The notes: generated by a model from the letters alone, not told the origin. A DNA stretch of 64,000 nt from Pisaster brevispinus (GCA_023634235.1 JAMKCF010000063.1:186001-250000); one strand, 5' to 3'. Shown: positions 1-14,139, counted from the first letter of the stretch. Made by a program: numbers and translations.

Positions 1-345
1 AATTACAGATCAGTTTAGCACATGCATTCTGAACCCTTTGCAGTTTGTTAATCTGAGTGTCAGGCAAACCAAAAAATGAGCTGTTACAGTAATCTGACCT
101 GCTTGTCACAAAAGCGTGAACAATTTTTTTGTACAGTCACGAGTTAAGTTTTTATGGAGATGCCGGATATTAAAAAGATAATAAAATGCATTGTTACAAA
201 CTGCAGCAATATGCTTATCAAATGTCAAGTGTGAATCAAACCGAACCCCCAGGTTCCTTACTGAGATGGAGGGTGATATATGTGACATAACAACCTTGAT
301 GCAACCTTCATTATTTTGAGTGGGTACATACATGTATAATCCCAA
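1..345 (-). pseudogene. LINE reverse transcriptase fragment, frameshifted
   Basis: Read on the minus strand, about 345-127 encodes the conserved non-LTR retrotransposon motif around VRNLGVRFDSHLTFDKHI, followed by NNAFYYLFNIRHLHKNLTRDCTKK. The frame is then lost in a short A-rich run near 125-135 (one base missing) and continues in the next frame as VTSRSDYCNSSFFGLP and LQRVQNACAKLI, up to the window edge. This order (LGV.FD, then SR.DYCN, then LQ.VQN.A) is typical of the C-terminal half of jockey/CR1-type LINE reverse transcriptases. The 5' part of the element is missing: upstream of about 345 the similarity ends. A dead, truncated copy cut by the window start. Family level (CR1/jockey-like) is an inference from motif style. 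Confidence 0.8.
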
Positions 346-3300
346 TACAAGGGAAAGTAATCCGATTATAGCCGTTTTGTTCTGACTCCTAGCACTCCAG
401 AGGACCAGATAAGCTAAGGGCATTGAAGCGCTACGCAAACGATCCTCCCAACTGTTTGGCAAATGTTGTTGAACCATTTGTGCCTCAAAGCGTTTTTCCA
501 ACCGTCGAATGTTCTAGGCAAAAGATGCTGATGTTTTGGAAAAAAATGTCAATGTTTGAAAAATTAGACTTAATCCAAAGCTGTGTAACGTACAGAATAT
601 GCAGGCATGTGGCACACTTTGCAGCAATTCTTTACTCGGCGGAGTCTAGCTAAGCTTTCTTATGAATACGCTAAGCTTTCTTTTGAATGCGTAAATATCA
701 ATGGCCAATCATAGGCTGCGGAATGTTGGTTTTAAAGCATGGACTTTGGACTGTATTGTACTGCACATTATACCATGTGCTGTGTTTGCATGGACGAATG
801 GCGGGCTACCGAACGATGTGTGGTGCGTGTGGATACTCAGCACCTTGTGGTTATGTGCATGTTTAAACATTTGTGTAATGAAATGATCGCAATTGCAGAT
901 CGCAGCCACATTAAATCTAGCAAAAATTAAGACATGTTGAACTATTTTATGAACTTACAAATTATCTCTCTTTGTGATTTTTACCACCAAACCCCTTATT
1001 TATTGTGGACTAGTATTACTAGTAAAGGAAAAGATTTGACTCGCCCACCGCTGTTTTCACTTGTATTTGGCAACCGGGCGACCGCTAATTTCGAACCCTA
1101 TTCTGTATCGACCTACCTGATTGATATACAGTGATACCCTTATAATTTTTACAAAACGCTGGACTTCCTCCGCTTCTTGACTCTATGCTTTAGTACAGTG
1201 TACCTTCAGGAGGTGAAAGAATGTTTTGAACAGAAACCCACATTTTTATACCAGGGTTTTTTCACCTGAGTTGTCACTTATATTATGGCTCATTTGTAGA
1301 GAGCACATTAACACGAAATTGTGTACGCTTGTTTTGGTGTAACTTTATGAAAAACATCTAAGCTGGCTATCGCTGGATTAAACATTGTTGGGGTCTGGTC
1401 ATAATGTTTACTGACGTGAGTAGTCTACGGTCAAGGCTGTATTTGTTGCTCACAACACCACCACTGCGGAACACTTATCAGCAGCAAGCAGCTCAGAGTA
1501 AAACAGGGTGCTACAGTGACATGACAAAACCAAATAGGTAATGTGGCTGTTTTAGACAGTCGAATCAGCGCTCGTGCGCACATGTGCATCAGTGAAATGT
1601 TTAATCAGTGATTGTCAGCTCTGATGGTTTTTTTTTCTTTAAAATTAAACCAACAAACCAGGATTTTAATTTATTTAATTTAATTTTAATTTTTTTTGGG
1701 GGGGGGCCAGTGAATTAAGAAAAAATGTTGACCAACAGGTCATTCCGTGCCAACTTACCTAAAATTTTAGAATCCTACTCTTCAACATTATTTAGATACG
1801 TACATGTATGACCCCCTAAAAAATTAAGCCCGCCCCTTCAAATTGACTTTTTGTGTCTTCAGTATTTTTAGAGGTCTGTAACTACAAATGGAGATAACAT
1901 ATATAGCTACAAATTAATTTGGTATCCCATCAACTAAATAATACTATCAAAAGTAGCACAGGTCTTTTTCATATCAAGGTGTACAATGTACGTAGGTCTT
2001 TAAAAACGCACATTTTGGCCTGCGTAATGACTTTTCGTAAACTTGAGACGCCCTAGTGCCTAAGTGAAATGTCTGATTGCTTTTACATTACATTTGGTTA
2101 TAAACTAGTTGTGACCTGATAGACTAATCACGCTTTTGATGGGTACTTGGCAGGGGTCTGAATTTTGGTCCACCTGTAAAAATGCCCAAAAAAGCCTTTT
2201 TCAAGTGGTTATTTGACAACGTGGGACATTACTGACAGATTTACAAATTGTGTGTATGCAATTTAGTGACAGCACTTATTTACAAAAGAACCACAGAGCC
2301 TGGACTTCTGCAGGCATGGTTTGTACACTACGGAAGCGTAGTGCTACCACTTGAACAAAAAAACACATTCCTCTCTGTCAGTCTTTTTTAAAGAGGCGCT
2401 TAGTAAAATATTCATCCTTTTATGTTATCAAATGAACCTTATCAAACTTATTCCCTAAATATTTAGGATATTAAAATGCACTTTATATTCCATTACAGTT
2501 AAGGCCAACAGGCAAAGGCTGAGCTTGTGAACCAGCAGATAGTGAGCAGATAACAGCTTCACATTTCTTGGTGATGGAGTTCAAGGTGTTTGTTGTGCAC
2601 AGGGTAGATTGCTCAGTGATTTCTGCCAGAGACATTACTTTAAAAGGTGAGAATTCATTATGTATTGGTCATTGCAAAGGTAAGAAGTGAAAATGACTCT
2701 GCCCACAGGAAGAGAAGAAGGGGGTGGGGTGATGCACATGGCACAAGGGTAAAAATGGACTTGCAGTAATGTGTGTGTACTCAAACTGTGAACATTGTTC
2801 ATACAAAAAGACTTGTATTCCATAAAGTGCATGGGAAACCTTGGCAACTATTATTTCAATCTATGCATAAATGTTGATAATTTAACCACTTCACGTCAGA
2901 TGGTGTGTGTACAAGCCAAGTATAGCTGGCCTGACTTACTGTGGACGGTTTATTCAGACCGGAACAACTTCAGCAGAGTGCCCTCAGAGTGCCCTCAGTT
3001 GCTGGCAGCCTGACAGCTGATGGTAAAATCCACCCAGAGTTTTGATTTTACAGTGTGCACAGGCATGCACCTACTGTGCCACACTTTGTTTCACTGACAT
3101 ACATGTACAGAGAGGGACCCCAGGTGTTGAAAACATACCTCATAATATCCTCCCCGAAGGGGGGGGGGGGGGGGTTGGGGGTGCAATCCCAGATTCCAGA
3201 CTTCTGTTCTGTTGTTGTACAAATGTGGCATACAAGAATGGACAGGCAGTCACTGAGGTTCAGTGAATCACAGTGAGTGCCTACTCAACTTTTCTTGCAA

Positions 3301-4190
3301 GACAACATTAAATCCTGGTGCTAATTAAAAGAACCTTTCTTGTCTTTACTTTGTCAAGTCAGGGTTTCATTGTGGCTACATTTTTTTCAAAGGAAGACAA
3401 TTACGTAAAAAGCTCAAAATATTTGCACAGAAATTGATATGAAGTGGTTAACACAATTAATTCCACTGTGAGCCATTTTTTAAGACGTCCCTGGTATAAA
3501 AATACAAATATCCGGACATTGCCTTCAAAGTATTTGTTCATGAAAAGATTGGAGATGGGGTTTTTCTCACTATTTTTAGTTGTATTTACAGTTTCTCCAA
3601 AGCATAATCATTGGTGAGCCTTGAGCTGTTACACAACAGTTATTAGAATTGTAGTTTATTGTTTTATTTTTCTTTCTTTCTTTCTTCTTTTTAATTTTTT
3701 TTATTTATTTGGGGCGGGGGGAAGTTGTAGAAGTAAAATCCTCTTTCTGGTTGCTGCACCATCTGCTAATGATATAATGTTTCAGTTATTGTGGGAGAGT
3801 CTTCTTGAAACAGTTATACTCATGGCGAGCAGACAATCGGTTTTAAAAATTGCTGAAAGTTGAAATTGTGTACAAATGCTTGAATCATCTATTGTTGCAT
3901 TTATACAGTGTGTGTTCCCAGCAGATGGTGAGACTCATTATTGTCACCCAAGACCCACAATCTCCTAGTCAGTCTGAGACTCCCAGGTCAGATGCTGAAG
4001 ACTCTACCTTGAAGCTCTAGCTCTGAAGACACTACAGGGAAAGTTGTAGATGGACAAGAAACAGGAAGCTCACTATACATGCTATAAGAGGTAAGGAATA
4101 GTCTGATTGTGCTGTGGACATTTATTTTAAGTTATCATCTCTTGTTACAGATTTACAGATCTCCTTGTATGTCACTAAAAACTGTTTTTA
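346..4190. other. intergenic, no supported gene
   Basis: All open frames here are short (under about 85 codons), unrelated to anything I recognise and not bounded by convincing splice sites. The stretch holds A/T-rich low-complexity sequence around 1620-1700, a G-run at 3158-3180 and a CTTT run near 3668-3690. I see no RNA gene or mobile element with clear ends. Confidence 0.6.
3159..3181 (+). repeat. poly-G tract (G16-TT-G5)
   Basis: Sixteen consecutive G residues followed by TT and five more G. Such a run can form a G-quadruplex and is prone to length slippage, so its exact length in the assembly is uncertain. Confidence 0.8.
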
Positions 4191-4193
4191 TTT

Positions 4194-4223
4194 AGCTGTT
4201 CCGATGTGTTAGTCGGAACAGCT
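4194..4223. repeat. perfect hairpin at left edge of the repeat array
   Basis: The 11-bp arms AGCTGTTCCGA and TCGGAACAGCT flank an 8-base loop. It lies 24 bases before the first array unit and resembles the hairpins that open the units, with a different stem sequence. It may be the end of a related element. Confidence 0.7.
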
Positions 4224-4246
4224 ATTGTTTCTCTACTATTATTTTT

Positions 4247-5809
4247 AGGTGTTCGGACAAAAGTCCGAAGACCTCTTCTTATTGTTCGTTTTTTTGTTTT
4301 TTGTTTTTTTGTTTTTTTTACTTCGTCTTCTTCTTCTCGCCGTCGATTGTCCGCTAACAAAGACACACTTCCTAAGCTCATGTAAACTTGAAACTTTACA
4401 CATAGTTAGATATTCATTAGTAGATGAAACCATTTTGAGTTTCGTCATGATGACGTCATCAGGTGTCGAGTTACGTTAAATCAAAGTTTAATATTTGAAA
4501 AAATCATAACTCCAAAACTATACAATGGATTTTCACAATCTATACATCATCGGATAGGCCTGGTATGACTCTAAAAACGCTACACTAAACGCGACCTCAT
4601 TTGACCTTGACTTCCGGTTCAAACCGGAAGTTGAATATTAAAAAACTATATCTCAAAAACTACTGATCATTTCATCACAATTTTTACATCAGATTGTAGA
4701 TCTGTGATCCTTCCGAAACTTTTGCAAAGAAATTATGCCAATATAACCTAGTCCTAAATGGGTGTTACAGCCAAAATTAGTATTAACCGCAGTTTATTTG
4801 TGTATGGAGAAAAGCGCTGTAACTGACTGTCTGCTCCATTATTCATAAGGTTCAAAGTCCACGTAGCCTGTGCATATAGTCCCACACAACGGAAATGTAT
4901 CATTGCGTTGCTTATTCTTGTACGTTGTAACAACACGTGTCCCGCACATAAAAAACTCAAACTCATTCAAAGTTCAGTGTGACTTTAGTTCCGCTGTGCT
5001 CGTCTGATGGCTTAATGGAAAACAAGGAATAAAAGAGGAGGTTTTACTGAGATGTCCACCTGCTTTAGGGATTTGTATGACTTTGACTAAATGACAAAAA
5101 CTTCAACTGAAAAAGAACGACATTGGTTTGTTTCTCATCAAACACCGAGACCCACGTCACGTTGATCAACGTGACCATGCCTGCCAAAGGCGCTCTAGGC
5201 CCTCTGAGTATGCCCTTCAGACACGGTGATTAAAATGGTAAGCTTTATTTCAAAATCACCGTTAAAAAGAGGGGGCATTCCTTTTTTGTCTCATCCAAGA
5301 ACTTGCCTAGTGTTTTTTGTTTTGTTTTTTTACTTTCAAAAATCTTTATTTTGTCATGGTTTAATGTTCAACTATCGGATTGAATTGATACTAATCCCCG
5401 CTCAGGTATATTATGAATATGTACTGTGTATGGAAAAAAACATAACTCGTGAACCAAAAAGTGTGCACCTTTTTTGGAGTTGATTTTAACGATGTTGTAG
5501 TCTGACAAGGGTCTGGTTAAAACAAAATAAGATTTAAGAGCACCATCTGGCGGCAGGTTAAAACAGTTCAAAATACAGTTTTAATAGAAGCCTTTTCAGA
5601 GTTTTTATAATTGTTTCAAAATGGGCTCCACATACTTCACAAAAATGAATATGTTGGTGACCTTGTCTTGACCTTTTAACCTGTCTAAACTGGAAGTTCT
5701 GTAAAACGCTTTAAAAAACATTATTTAATAGCTGTTCATTCTGTTTTCACAATAACAAACAGCACAGCTCACGATCACTCCAGTCAGCTTTACTTGAATC
5801 CGAACACCT
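4247..5809 (+). repeat. array unit A1
   Basis: Opens with the hairpin GGTGTTCGGAC-AAAA-GTCCGAAGACC (one mismatch), followed by a T-rich and CTTCTTCTT tract, then a body with repeated phrases such as ATAACTCCAAAACTA and ACTTCCGGTTCAAACCGGAAG (itself an inverted repeat). Contains the 20-base perfect palindrome GTCACGTTGATCAACGTGAC at 5156-5175. Ends with GAATCCGAACACCT. Confidence 0.65.
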
Positions 5810-5844
5810 CGAATTTGTTATAAAACAAATTCTTATGTCTAGTT

Positions 5845-7156
5845 AGGTGTTCGGACAAAAGTCCGAAGACCTCTTCTTATTGTTCGGTTTGTTTGTTTTT
5901 TGTTTTTTTTACTTTGTCTTCTTCTCGCCGTCGATTGTCAAAGACACACTTTCTAAGCTCATATAAACTTGAAACTTTACACATAGTTAGATATTCATTA
6001 GTAGATGAAACCATTTTGGGTTTCGTCATGATGACGTCATCAGGTGTCGAGTTACGTTAAATCAAAGTTTAATATTTGAAAAAATCATAACTCCAAAACT
6101 ACACAATGGATTTTCACAATCTATACATCATCGGATAGGCCTGGTATGACTCTAAAAACGCTACACTGAACGCGACCTCATTTGACCTTGACTTCCGGTT
6201 CAAACCGGAAGTTGAATATTTAAAAAATTCATATCTCAAAAACTACTGATTATTTCATCACAAATTTTACATCAGATTGTAGATCTGTGATCCTTCCGAA
6301 ACTTTTGCAAAGAAATGATGCCAATATGACCTTAACTTCTGGTCCTAAATGGGTGTTACAGCCACAGTTAGTATTAACCGCAGTTAATTTGTGTATAGAG
6401 AAAAGCGCTGTAACTGATTGTCCGCTCCATTATTCATAAGGTTCAAAGTCCACGAGGCCTGTGTGTGCAACACGAAGCCTGTGTGTACAGTCCCACGTAT
6501 TGAAAACCATAAGGTTCAAAGTCCACGAAGCCTGTGTGTACAGTCCCACGTAACAGAAACATTCCACAGGATGGCGCTATACCAAACAACTGTTAATGCT
6601 TTTATCCTGCTCTGGAATTTTGTTATTTGCTCGCTCTGTGACAGATGCTGCCTCGGAAATCTACGTCATTTAAATGTTAAATGGGTAAGAGACCCTGGGT
6701 TGCTTTTTTGCGGGATTATACAAAGGTAATATAGGTCTTCGATTTTAATTGTTTGCATGAAATTACGTGTCCTCTACTTCCAGTTAAAACCGAAAGTGCA
6801 TTGTAAATAAAAGTGGCAACTTTTTTGGAGTTGATTTTAACAATGTTGCAGTCTGACAAGGGTCTGGTTAAAAACAAAATTAAGAGCGCCATCTGGCGGC
6901 AGGTTAAAACAGTTCAAAATACAGTTTTAATAGAAGCCTTTGGCAGAGTTTTTATAATTGTTTCAACATGGGCTCCACATACTTCACAAAAATGAATATG
7001 TTGGTGACCTTGTCTTGACCTTTTAACCTGTCTAAACTGGAAGTTCTATAAAACGCTTTAAAAAACATTATTTGATAGCTATTCATTCTGTTTTCACAAT
7101 AACAAACAGCACAGCTCACGATCACTCCAGTCAGCTTTACTTGAATCCGAACACCT
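5845..7156 (+). repeat. array unit A2
   Basis: Near-identical start to A1. It lacks the shared central block and instead has two to three short direct repeats of a phrase with AGTCCACGAAGCCTGTGTGT around 6450-6550. Ends GAATCCGAACACCT at 7156. Confidence 0.6.
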
Positions 7157-7189
7157 CAAATTTGTTATCAAACAAATTCTTATGTCTAG

Positions 7190-9159
7190 TGTATTCTTAT
7201 GTTTGTTAAAAAAAAAAATACACACCAACGTTGTCCGCTAATGTTTTGCTTTTTCCCAAGCTCGTACGGTCATGAAACTTGGCAACCATTTTGCACATGA
7301 TTAGTAGATGAAACAGAAGTTTTCACGTAATGATGGCGTCATCTAATGATTTATTAGGTAATTAAAAGTAATTAATTTTTCTCAAATTTCCACCTTTTTC
7401 TAACAACAAACATAACTCAAAGACCACGGACTTTCAATTCTTTCTTTTTTCTTGAATCTAAAGAACATTGGATACTAATCATTTTGTACATGGAAACGAA
7501 TACATTTTAAGATGTATTTCTAGGTGAAAACGAGCGTTAAAATGTTTAAATCTAATCCAATACCGAGCGCACAGTGTGGCATCCAATCCAGTATGACGTG
7601 CACACAAAACCGCACAACGTGCAGCATGCAGCCATAATATACATTGTGTGCAAATTCTGGAAAGCCCATTGAACATCATTGCGTTGTTTATTCGTGTATG
7701 TATTAACACGTTGTCTCGCACTTAAACCCAAACTCATTCAAAGTTCAGTGTGACTTTAGTTCCGTTGTGCTCGTCTGATGGCTTAATGGAAAACAAGGAA
7801 GAAAAGATGAGGTTTTACTGAGATGTCCACCTGCTTTAGGGATTTGTATGACTTTTACTAAGTGACAAAAACTTCAACTGAAAAAGAACGACATTGGTTC
7901 GTTTCTCATCAAACACCGAGGACCACGTCTTGTTGATCGGCGTGACCATGCCTGCCAAAGGCGCTCTAGGCCCTCTGAGTATGCCCTTCAGACACGGTGA
8001 TTAAAATGGTAAGCTTTATTTCAAAATCACCGTTAAAAAGAGGGGGCATTCCTTGTTTCGTCTACAATAATATTGATTTGTTTCATCCATGAACTTGTCA
8101 AGTGTTTGTTTTTTGTTCTTTTCTCTTTCAATTTTTTTTATTTTTTATCATGGTATAATTTTCAACTATCGGATTAAATTGATGCTAATCCCCGTTCAGG
8201 TTTAATATGTATATGTACTGTGTATGAAAAAAATCATATCTCATGAACCAAAAAGGGTTTTGACTTTAAGCTAACCATGTACTTAGACCTTATTGTGTCA
8301 ATGAAACCACAGAGGTTTTTCGGCATGATGACGTCATCAATGACGTCATAACATTAAATCAATGTTTAATCTTTACAAAAAAACATATCTGGAAAACCAT
8401 AACTGCTACATACCAGTACTTTGGACCATGTGAAAGACCCTGGAGTGTATTTTTTAATTTTACACAAAGTGTGACCCTCTGTGACCTTTACTTCAGGTCG
8501 AAACTGAAAGATGCTTATTCCATACTTAAAAACCTCATGTCCCATTAACCAAAAAAGGGTTGAGACCTAAAACTTTACATGTACTTAGACCTGAGTGTGT
8601 AAATGAAACCCCAGTTATTTACGGGATGGCGACTCGATGGCGTCCTTACATTGCATTAACCTTTAATATGTAAACAATTTATATACGAAGAACCAAAATT
8701 GTTATATACATAACTTGCACCAACCCCAATGATTACACAAATTGTGTCTCCCTGAGAGCTTCAATTCTGGTCAAAACTGAAAGCTTAAGTGAAAAAAATC
8801 ACCCCGGTCCTCGTTTTGAGGCCTGCAAACAATATGATCTTGAAATCAGGTGGTCCCTCCATATGAAAAAAAGTTTTACCCATAGGTCTTTCAATTCAAG
8901 CAAAACAATAACTGAAAACCTGTGACAATTTCAAAAACTTAACAGATACTTATGAATCTCAATGTCTTGATAATAAAATGAACTATGAAAACGGAATGAT
9001 TTCATCAGTTTTTAAATTTATCAAAAGTGTTTTATATAAATTTTGAAATCTTTTACCATTCACTTTACGTATCAATTTGTCGTTCTAAGTTATGTTTATT
9101 CGGTTTTCTCTTTGAAAATACTACCTCTGCTAACTTGAAAATGTCTACACCGAACACCT
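7190..9159 (+). repeat. array unit B1
   Basis: Begins after the linker with GTATTCTTATGTTTGTT and a poly-A/ATACACAC stretch rather than the AGGTGTTCGG hairpin. Carries the shared central block at about 7740-8050 and ends with TACACCGAACACCT. No long open frame. Confidence 0.55.
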
Positions 9160-9194
9160 TGTTTTTGTTATGCAACAAAAACTTATGTCTAGTT

Positions 9195-10546
9195 AGGTGT
9201 TCGGACAAAAGTCCGAAGACCTCTTCTTATTGTTCGTTTTTTTTTTTTTTTTTTTACTTCTTCAGCTTCTTCTCGCCGTCGATTGTCCGCTAACAAAGAC
9301 ACACTTCCTAAGCTCACATAAACTTGAAACTTTAAACATAGTTAGATATTCATTAGTAGATGAAACCATTTTGGGTTTCGTCATGATGACGTCATCAGGT
9401 GTCGAGTTACGTTAAATCAAAGTTTAATAATTGAAAAAATCATAACTCCAAAACAACACAATGGATTTTCACAATCTATACATCATCGGATAATCCTGGT
9501 ATGACTCTAAAAACGCTACACTGAACGCGACCTCATTTGACCTTGACTTCCGGTTCAAACCGGAAGTTGAATATTTAAAAAATTCATATCTCAAAAACCA
9601 CTGATCATTTCATCATAATTTTTACATCAGATTGTAGTTCTGTTATCCTTCCGAAACTTTTGCACAGAAATTATGCCAATATGACCTTAACTTCTGGTCC
9701 TAAATGGGTGTTACAGCCAATGCTAGTATTAACCGCAGTTAATTCGTGTATAGAGAAAAGCGCCTTAACTGACTGTCCGCTCCATTATTCATAAGGTCCA
9801 CGAAGCCTGTGTGTGCAACACGAAGCCTGTGTGTACAGTCCCACGTAATGAAAACCATAAGGTTCAAAGTCCCTGTGTGTACAGTCCCACGTAATGAAAA
9901 CCATAAGGTTCAACGTCCACGAAGCCTGTGCGTACAGTCCCACGTAACAGAAACATTCCACAGGATGGCGCTATACCAAACAACTGTTAATGCTTTTATC
10001 CCGCTCTGGAATTTTATTATTTGCTCGCTCTGTGACATATGCTGCCTCGGAAATCTACGTCATTTAAATGTTAAATGGGTAAGAGACCCTGGGTTGCTTT
10101 TTTGCGGGATTATACAAAGGTAATATAGGTCTTCGATTTTAATTGTTTGCATGAAATTACGTGTCCTCTACTTCCAGTTAAAACCGAAAGTGCATTGTAA
10201 TTAAAAGTGGCAACTTTTTTTGGAGTTGATTTTAACAATGTTGCAGTCTGACAAGGGTCTGGTTAAAAACAAAACTAAGAGCGCCATCTTGCGGTGGGTT
10301 AAAAACAGTTCAAAATACAGTTTTACTAGAAGCCTTTGGCAGAGTTTTTATAATTATTTCAACATGGGCTTCACATATTTCACAGAAATGAATATGTTGG
10401 TGACCTTGTCTTGACATTTTAACAAACAACTGTTCATGCTTTTATCCCGCTCTGAAATATTATCTGTCGTACTAAGTTATGTTTTTTCGGTTTTCTTTTT
10501 GAAAACACTACCTCTGCTAACTCGAAAATGTCTACACCGTACACCT
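9195..10546 (+). repeat. array unit, A-type start joined to B-type end
   Basis: The first 1.2 kb follows A2 closely, including the short repeats near 9800-9950. From about 10450 it switches to the B-type 3' end (GTCGTACTAAGTTATGTTTT and onward) and closes with CCGTACACCT, one base off the usual terminus. A recombinant or template-switched unit. Confidence 0.55.
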
Positions 10547-10579
10547 TGTTTTTGTTACGGAACAAAAACTTATGTCTAG

Positions 10580-12517
10580 TGTATTCTTATGTTTGTTCTA
10601 AAAAAAATACACACAAACGTTGTCCGCTAATGTTTTGCTTTTTCCCAAGCTCGTATGGTCATGAAACTTGGCAACCATTTTACACATTATTAGTGGATGA
10701 AACAGAAGTTTTCACGTAATGATGACGTCCTCTGATGATTTATTAGGTAATTAAAAGTAATTAATTTTTCAACAAACATAACTCAAAGACCGCGGACTTT
10801 CAATTCTTTCTTTTTTCTTGAATCCAAAGAACATTGGATACTAATCATTTCGTACATGGGAATAAATACATTTTAAGATGTATTTCTAGGTGAAAACGAG
10901 CGTTAAAATATTGAAATCTAGACCAATACCGAGCGCACAGTGTGGCATCCAATCCAGTATGACGTGCACACAAAACCGCACAACGTGCAGCATGCAGCCA
11001 TAATATACATTGTGTGCAAATCCTGGAAAGCCCATTGAATATCATTGCGTTGTTTATTCGTGTATGTACATGTACACTAACAACACGTTGTCCCGCGCTT
11101 AACCCAAACTCATTCAAAGTTCAGTGTGAATTTAGTTCCGTTGTGCTCGTCTGATGGCTTAATGGAAAACAAGGAATAAAAGAGGAGGTTTTACTGAGAT
11201 GTCCACCTGCTTTAGGGATTTGTAAGACTTTGACTAAATGACAAAAACTTCAACTGAAAAAGAACGACATTGGTTTGTTTCTCATCAAAAACCTAGACCC
11301 ACGTCACGTTGATCGACATGACCATGCCTGCCAACGGCGCTCTAGGCCCTCTGAGTATGCCCTTCAGACACGGTGATTAAAATGGTAAGCTTTATTTCAA
11401 AATCACCGTTAAAAAGAGGGGGCATTCCTTTTTTGTCTACAATAATGTTGATATGTTTCATCCATGAACTTTCCTAGTGGTTCTTTTGTTTTGTTTTTAC
11501 TTTAAAAAAATCATTATTTTGTCATGGTTTAATTTTCAACTATCGGATTGAATTGATGCTAATCCCCGCTCAGGTATAATATGTATAATATGTATGTTCA
11601 TTACTCGTGAACCAAAAAGGGTTTTGACTTTAAGCTAACCATGTACTTAGACCTAAGTGTGTCAATGAAACCACAGATGTTTTCGGCATGATTACGTCAT
11701 CAATGACGCCATAACATTAAATCAGTGTTTTAATTTTTACATAAAAACATCTGGAAAACTATAACTGCTACATACCAGATCTTTGGTCCATGTGAAAGAC
11801 CCTGAGTGTATTTTTATTATTTTACACAAAGTGTGACCCTCTGTGACCTTTACTTCTGGTCGAAACTGAAAGATGCTTATTCAATACTTAAAAACCTCAG
11901 ATCCCATTAACCAAAAGAGGGTTGAGACCTTAAACGTTACACCCTTAGACCTGAGTGTGTAGATGAAACCGCATTTTCGGGATGATGATGTCTCGATGGC
12001 ATCCTTACATTAAATTAACCTTTAATATGTAAACAATTTTTATCCGGAGAACCAACATTTTGTTATATACATAACTTGCACCATCCCCAATGATTACACA
12101 AACTGTGTCTCCCTGTGTGCTTCGATTCTGGTCAAAACTGAGAGCTTAAGTGAAAATAAACACTCCCGGTCCTCGTTTTGAGGCCTGCAAACAATATGAT
12201 CTTGAAATCAGGTGGTCCCTCTATATTAAATATAACTTTACCCATAGGACTTTCAATTCCAGCAAAACAATAACTAAAAGCCTGTAACAATTTCAAAAAC
12301 TTAGCTGATACTTATGAATCTCAATGTCTTGATAGTAAAATGAGCTATAAAAACGGAAATATTTCATCAGTTTTTTAATTTATCAAAGTTTTTTATTTCA
12401 AATACGAAATCTACCATTCACTTTATGTATCAATTTGTCGTACTAAGTTATGTTTTTTCGGTTTTCTCTTCGAAAACACTACCTCAGCTAACTCGAAAAT
12501 GTCTACACCGAACACCT
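10580..12517 (+). repeat. array unit B2
   Basis: Same order as B1 from GTATTCTTATG to TACACCGAACACCT. The central palindrome is decayed (near 11306). No coding capacity recognised. Confidence 0.55.
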
Positions 12518-12552
12518 TGTTTTTGTTATACAACAAAAACTTATGTCTAGTT

Positions 12553-14139
12553 AGGTGTTCGGGCATTCAGCCCCGAACACCTCTTATTTTTGTTCGGTTT
12601 TTTTTTTTTCTTAATACTTCTTCTTCTTCTTCTTCTTCTCAGCGTCCCTTGTCCGCTAACAAAAACACCCTTTCTAAGCTCATATGAACTTGAAACTTCA
12701 CATATAGTTAGATATTTATTAGGAGATGAAACCGCTTCAGTTACGTCATGATGACGTCATCAGGTGTTGAGTTACGTTAAATCAAAGTTTAATATTTGAA
12801 AAAATCATAACTCCAAAACTACACAATGGATTTTCACAATCTATACATCATCGGATAGGCCTGGTATGACTCTAAAAACGCTACACTGAACGCGACCTCG
12901 TTTGACCTTGACTTCCGGTTCAAACCGGAAGTTGAATATTTAAAAAATTCATATCTCAAAAACTACTGATCGTTTCGTCACAATTTTCACATCAGATTGT
13001 AGATCTATGATCCTTCCGAAACTTTTGCACGGAAATGATGCCAATATGACCTTAACTTCTGGTCCTAAATGGGTGTTACAGCCAAAATTAGTATTAACCG
13101 CAGTTTATGTGTGTATGGAGAAAAGCGCTGTAACTGACTGTCCGCTCCATTATTCATAAGGTTCAAAGTCCACGAAGCCTGTGCACACAGTCCCACACAA
13201 CGGAAATGTATCATTGCATTGCTTATTCTTGTACGTTGTAACAACACGTGTCCCGCACATAAAAAACTCAAACTCATTCAAAGTTCAGTGTGAATTTAGT
13301 TCCGCTGTGCTCGTCTGATGGCTTAATGGAAAACAAGGAATAAAAGAGGAGGTTTTACTGAGATGTCCACCTGCTTTAGGGATTTGTATGACTTTGACTA
13401 AATGACAAAAACTTCAACTGAAAAAGAACGACATTGGTTTGTTTCTCATCAAACACCGAGACCCACGTCACGTTGATCAACGTGACCATGCCTGCCAAAG
13501 GCGCTCTAGGCCCTCTGAGTATGCCCTTCAGACACGGTGATTAAAATGGTAAGCTTTATTTCAAAATCACCGTAAAAAAGAGGGGGCATTCCTTTTTTGT
13601 CTACAATAATGTTGATATGTTTCATTCATGAACTTGCCTAGTGTTTTTTGTTTTGTTTTTTACTTTCAAAAATCATTATTTTGTCATGGTTTAATTTTCA
13701 ACTATCAGATTGAATTGATGCTAATCCCCGCTCAGGTATAATTATGAATATGTACTGTGTATGGAAAAAAACCACTCGTGAACCAAAAAGTGTGCAACTT
13801 TTTTGGAGTTGATTTTAACGATGTTGTAGTCTGACAAGGGTCTGGTTAAAACAAAATAAGATTTAAGAGCGCCATCTGGCGGCAGGTTAAAACAGTTCAA
13901 AATACAGTTTTAATAGAAGCCTTTTGCAGAGTTTTTATAATTGTTTCAACATGGGCTCCACATACTTCACAAAAATGAATATGTTGGTGACCTTGTCTTG
14001 ACCTTTTAACCTGTCTAAACTGGAAGTTCTGTAAAATGCTTTAAAAAACATTATTTAATAGCTATTCATTCTGTTTTCACAATAACAAACGGCACAGCTA
14101 ACGATCACTCCAGTCAGCTTTACTTGAATCCGAACACCT
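12553..14139 (+). repeat. array unit A3 with a variant hairpin
   Basis: Closely parallels A1, including a perfect copy of the 20-base central palindrome near 13467. Its opening hairpin reads GGTGTTCGGGC...GCCCCGAACACC, so both arms differ from A1 in the loop-proximal pairs while pairing is kept. Confidence 0.65.

Noticed and set aside
4249..4479. Recurring MFGQKSEDLFLL-type open frames in the array units
   Set aside because: They are translations of the opening hairpin and the CTTCTTCTT tract; they break in other units and have no start or splice context.
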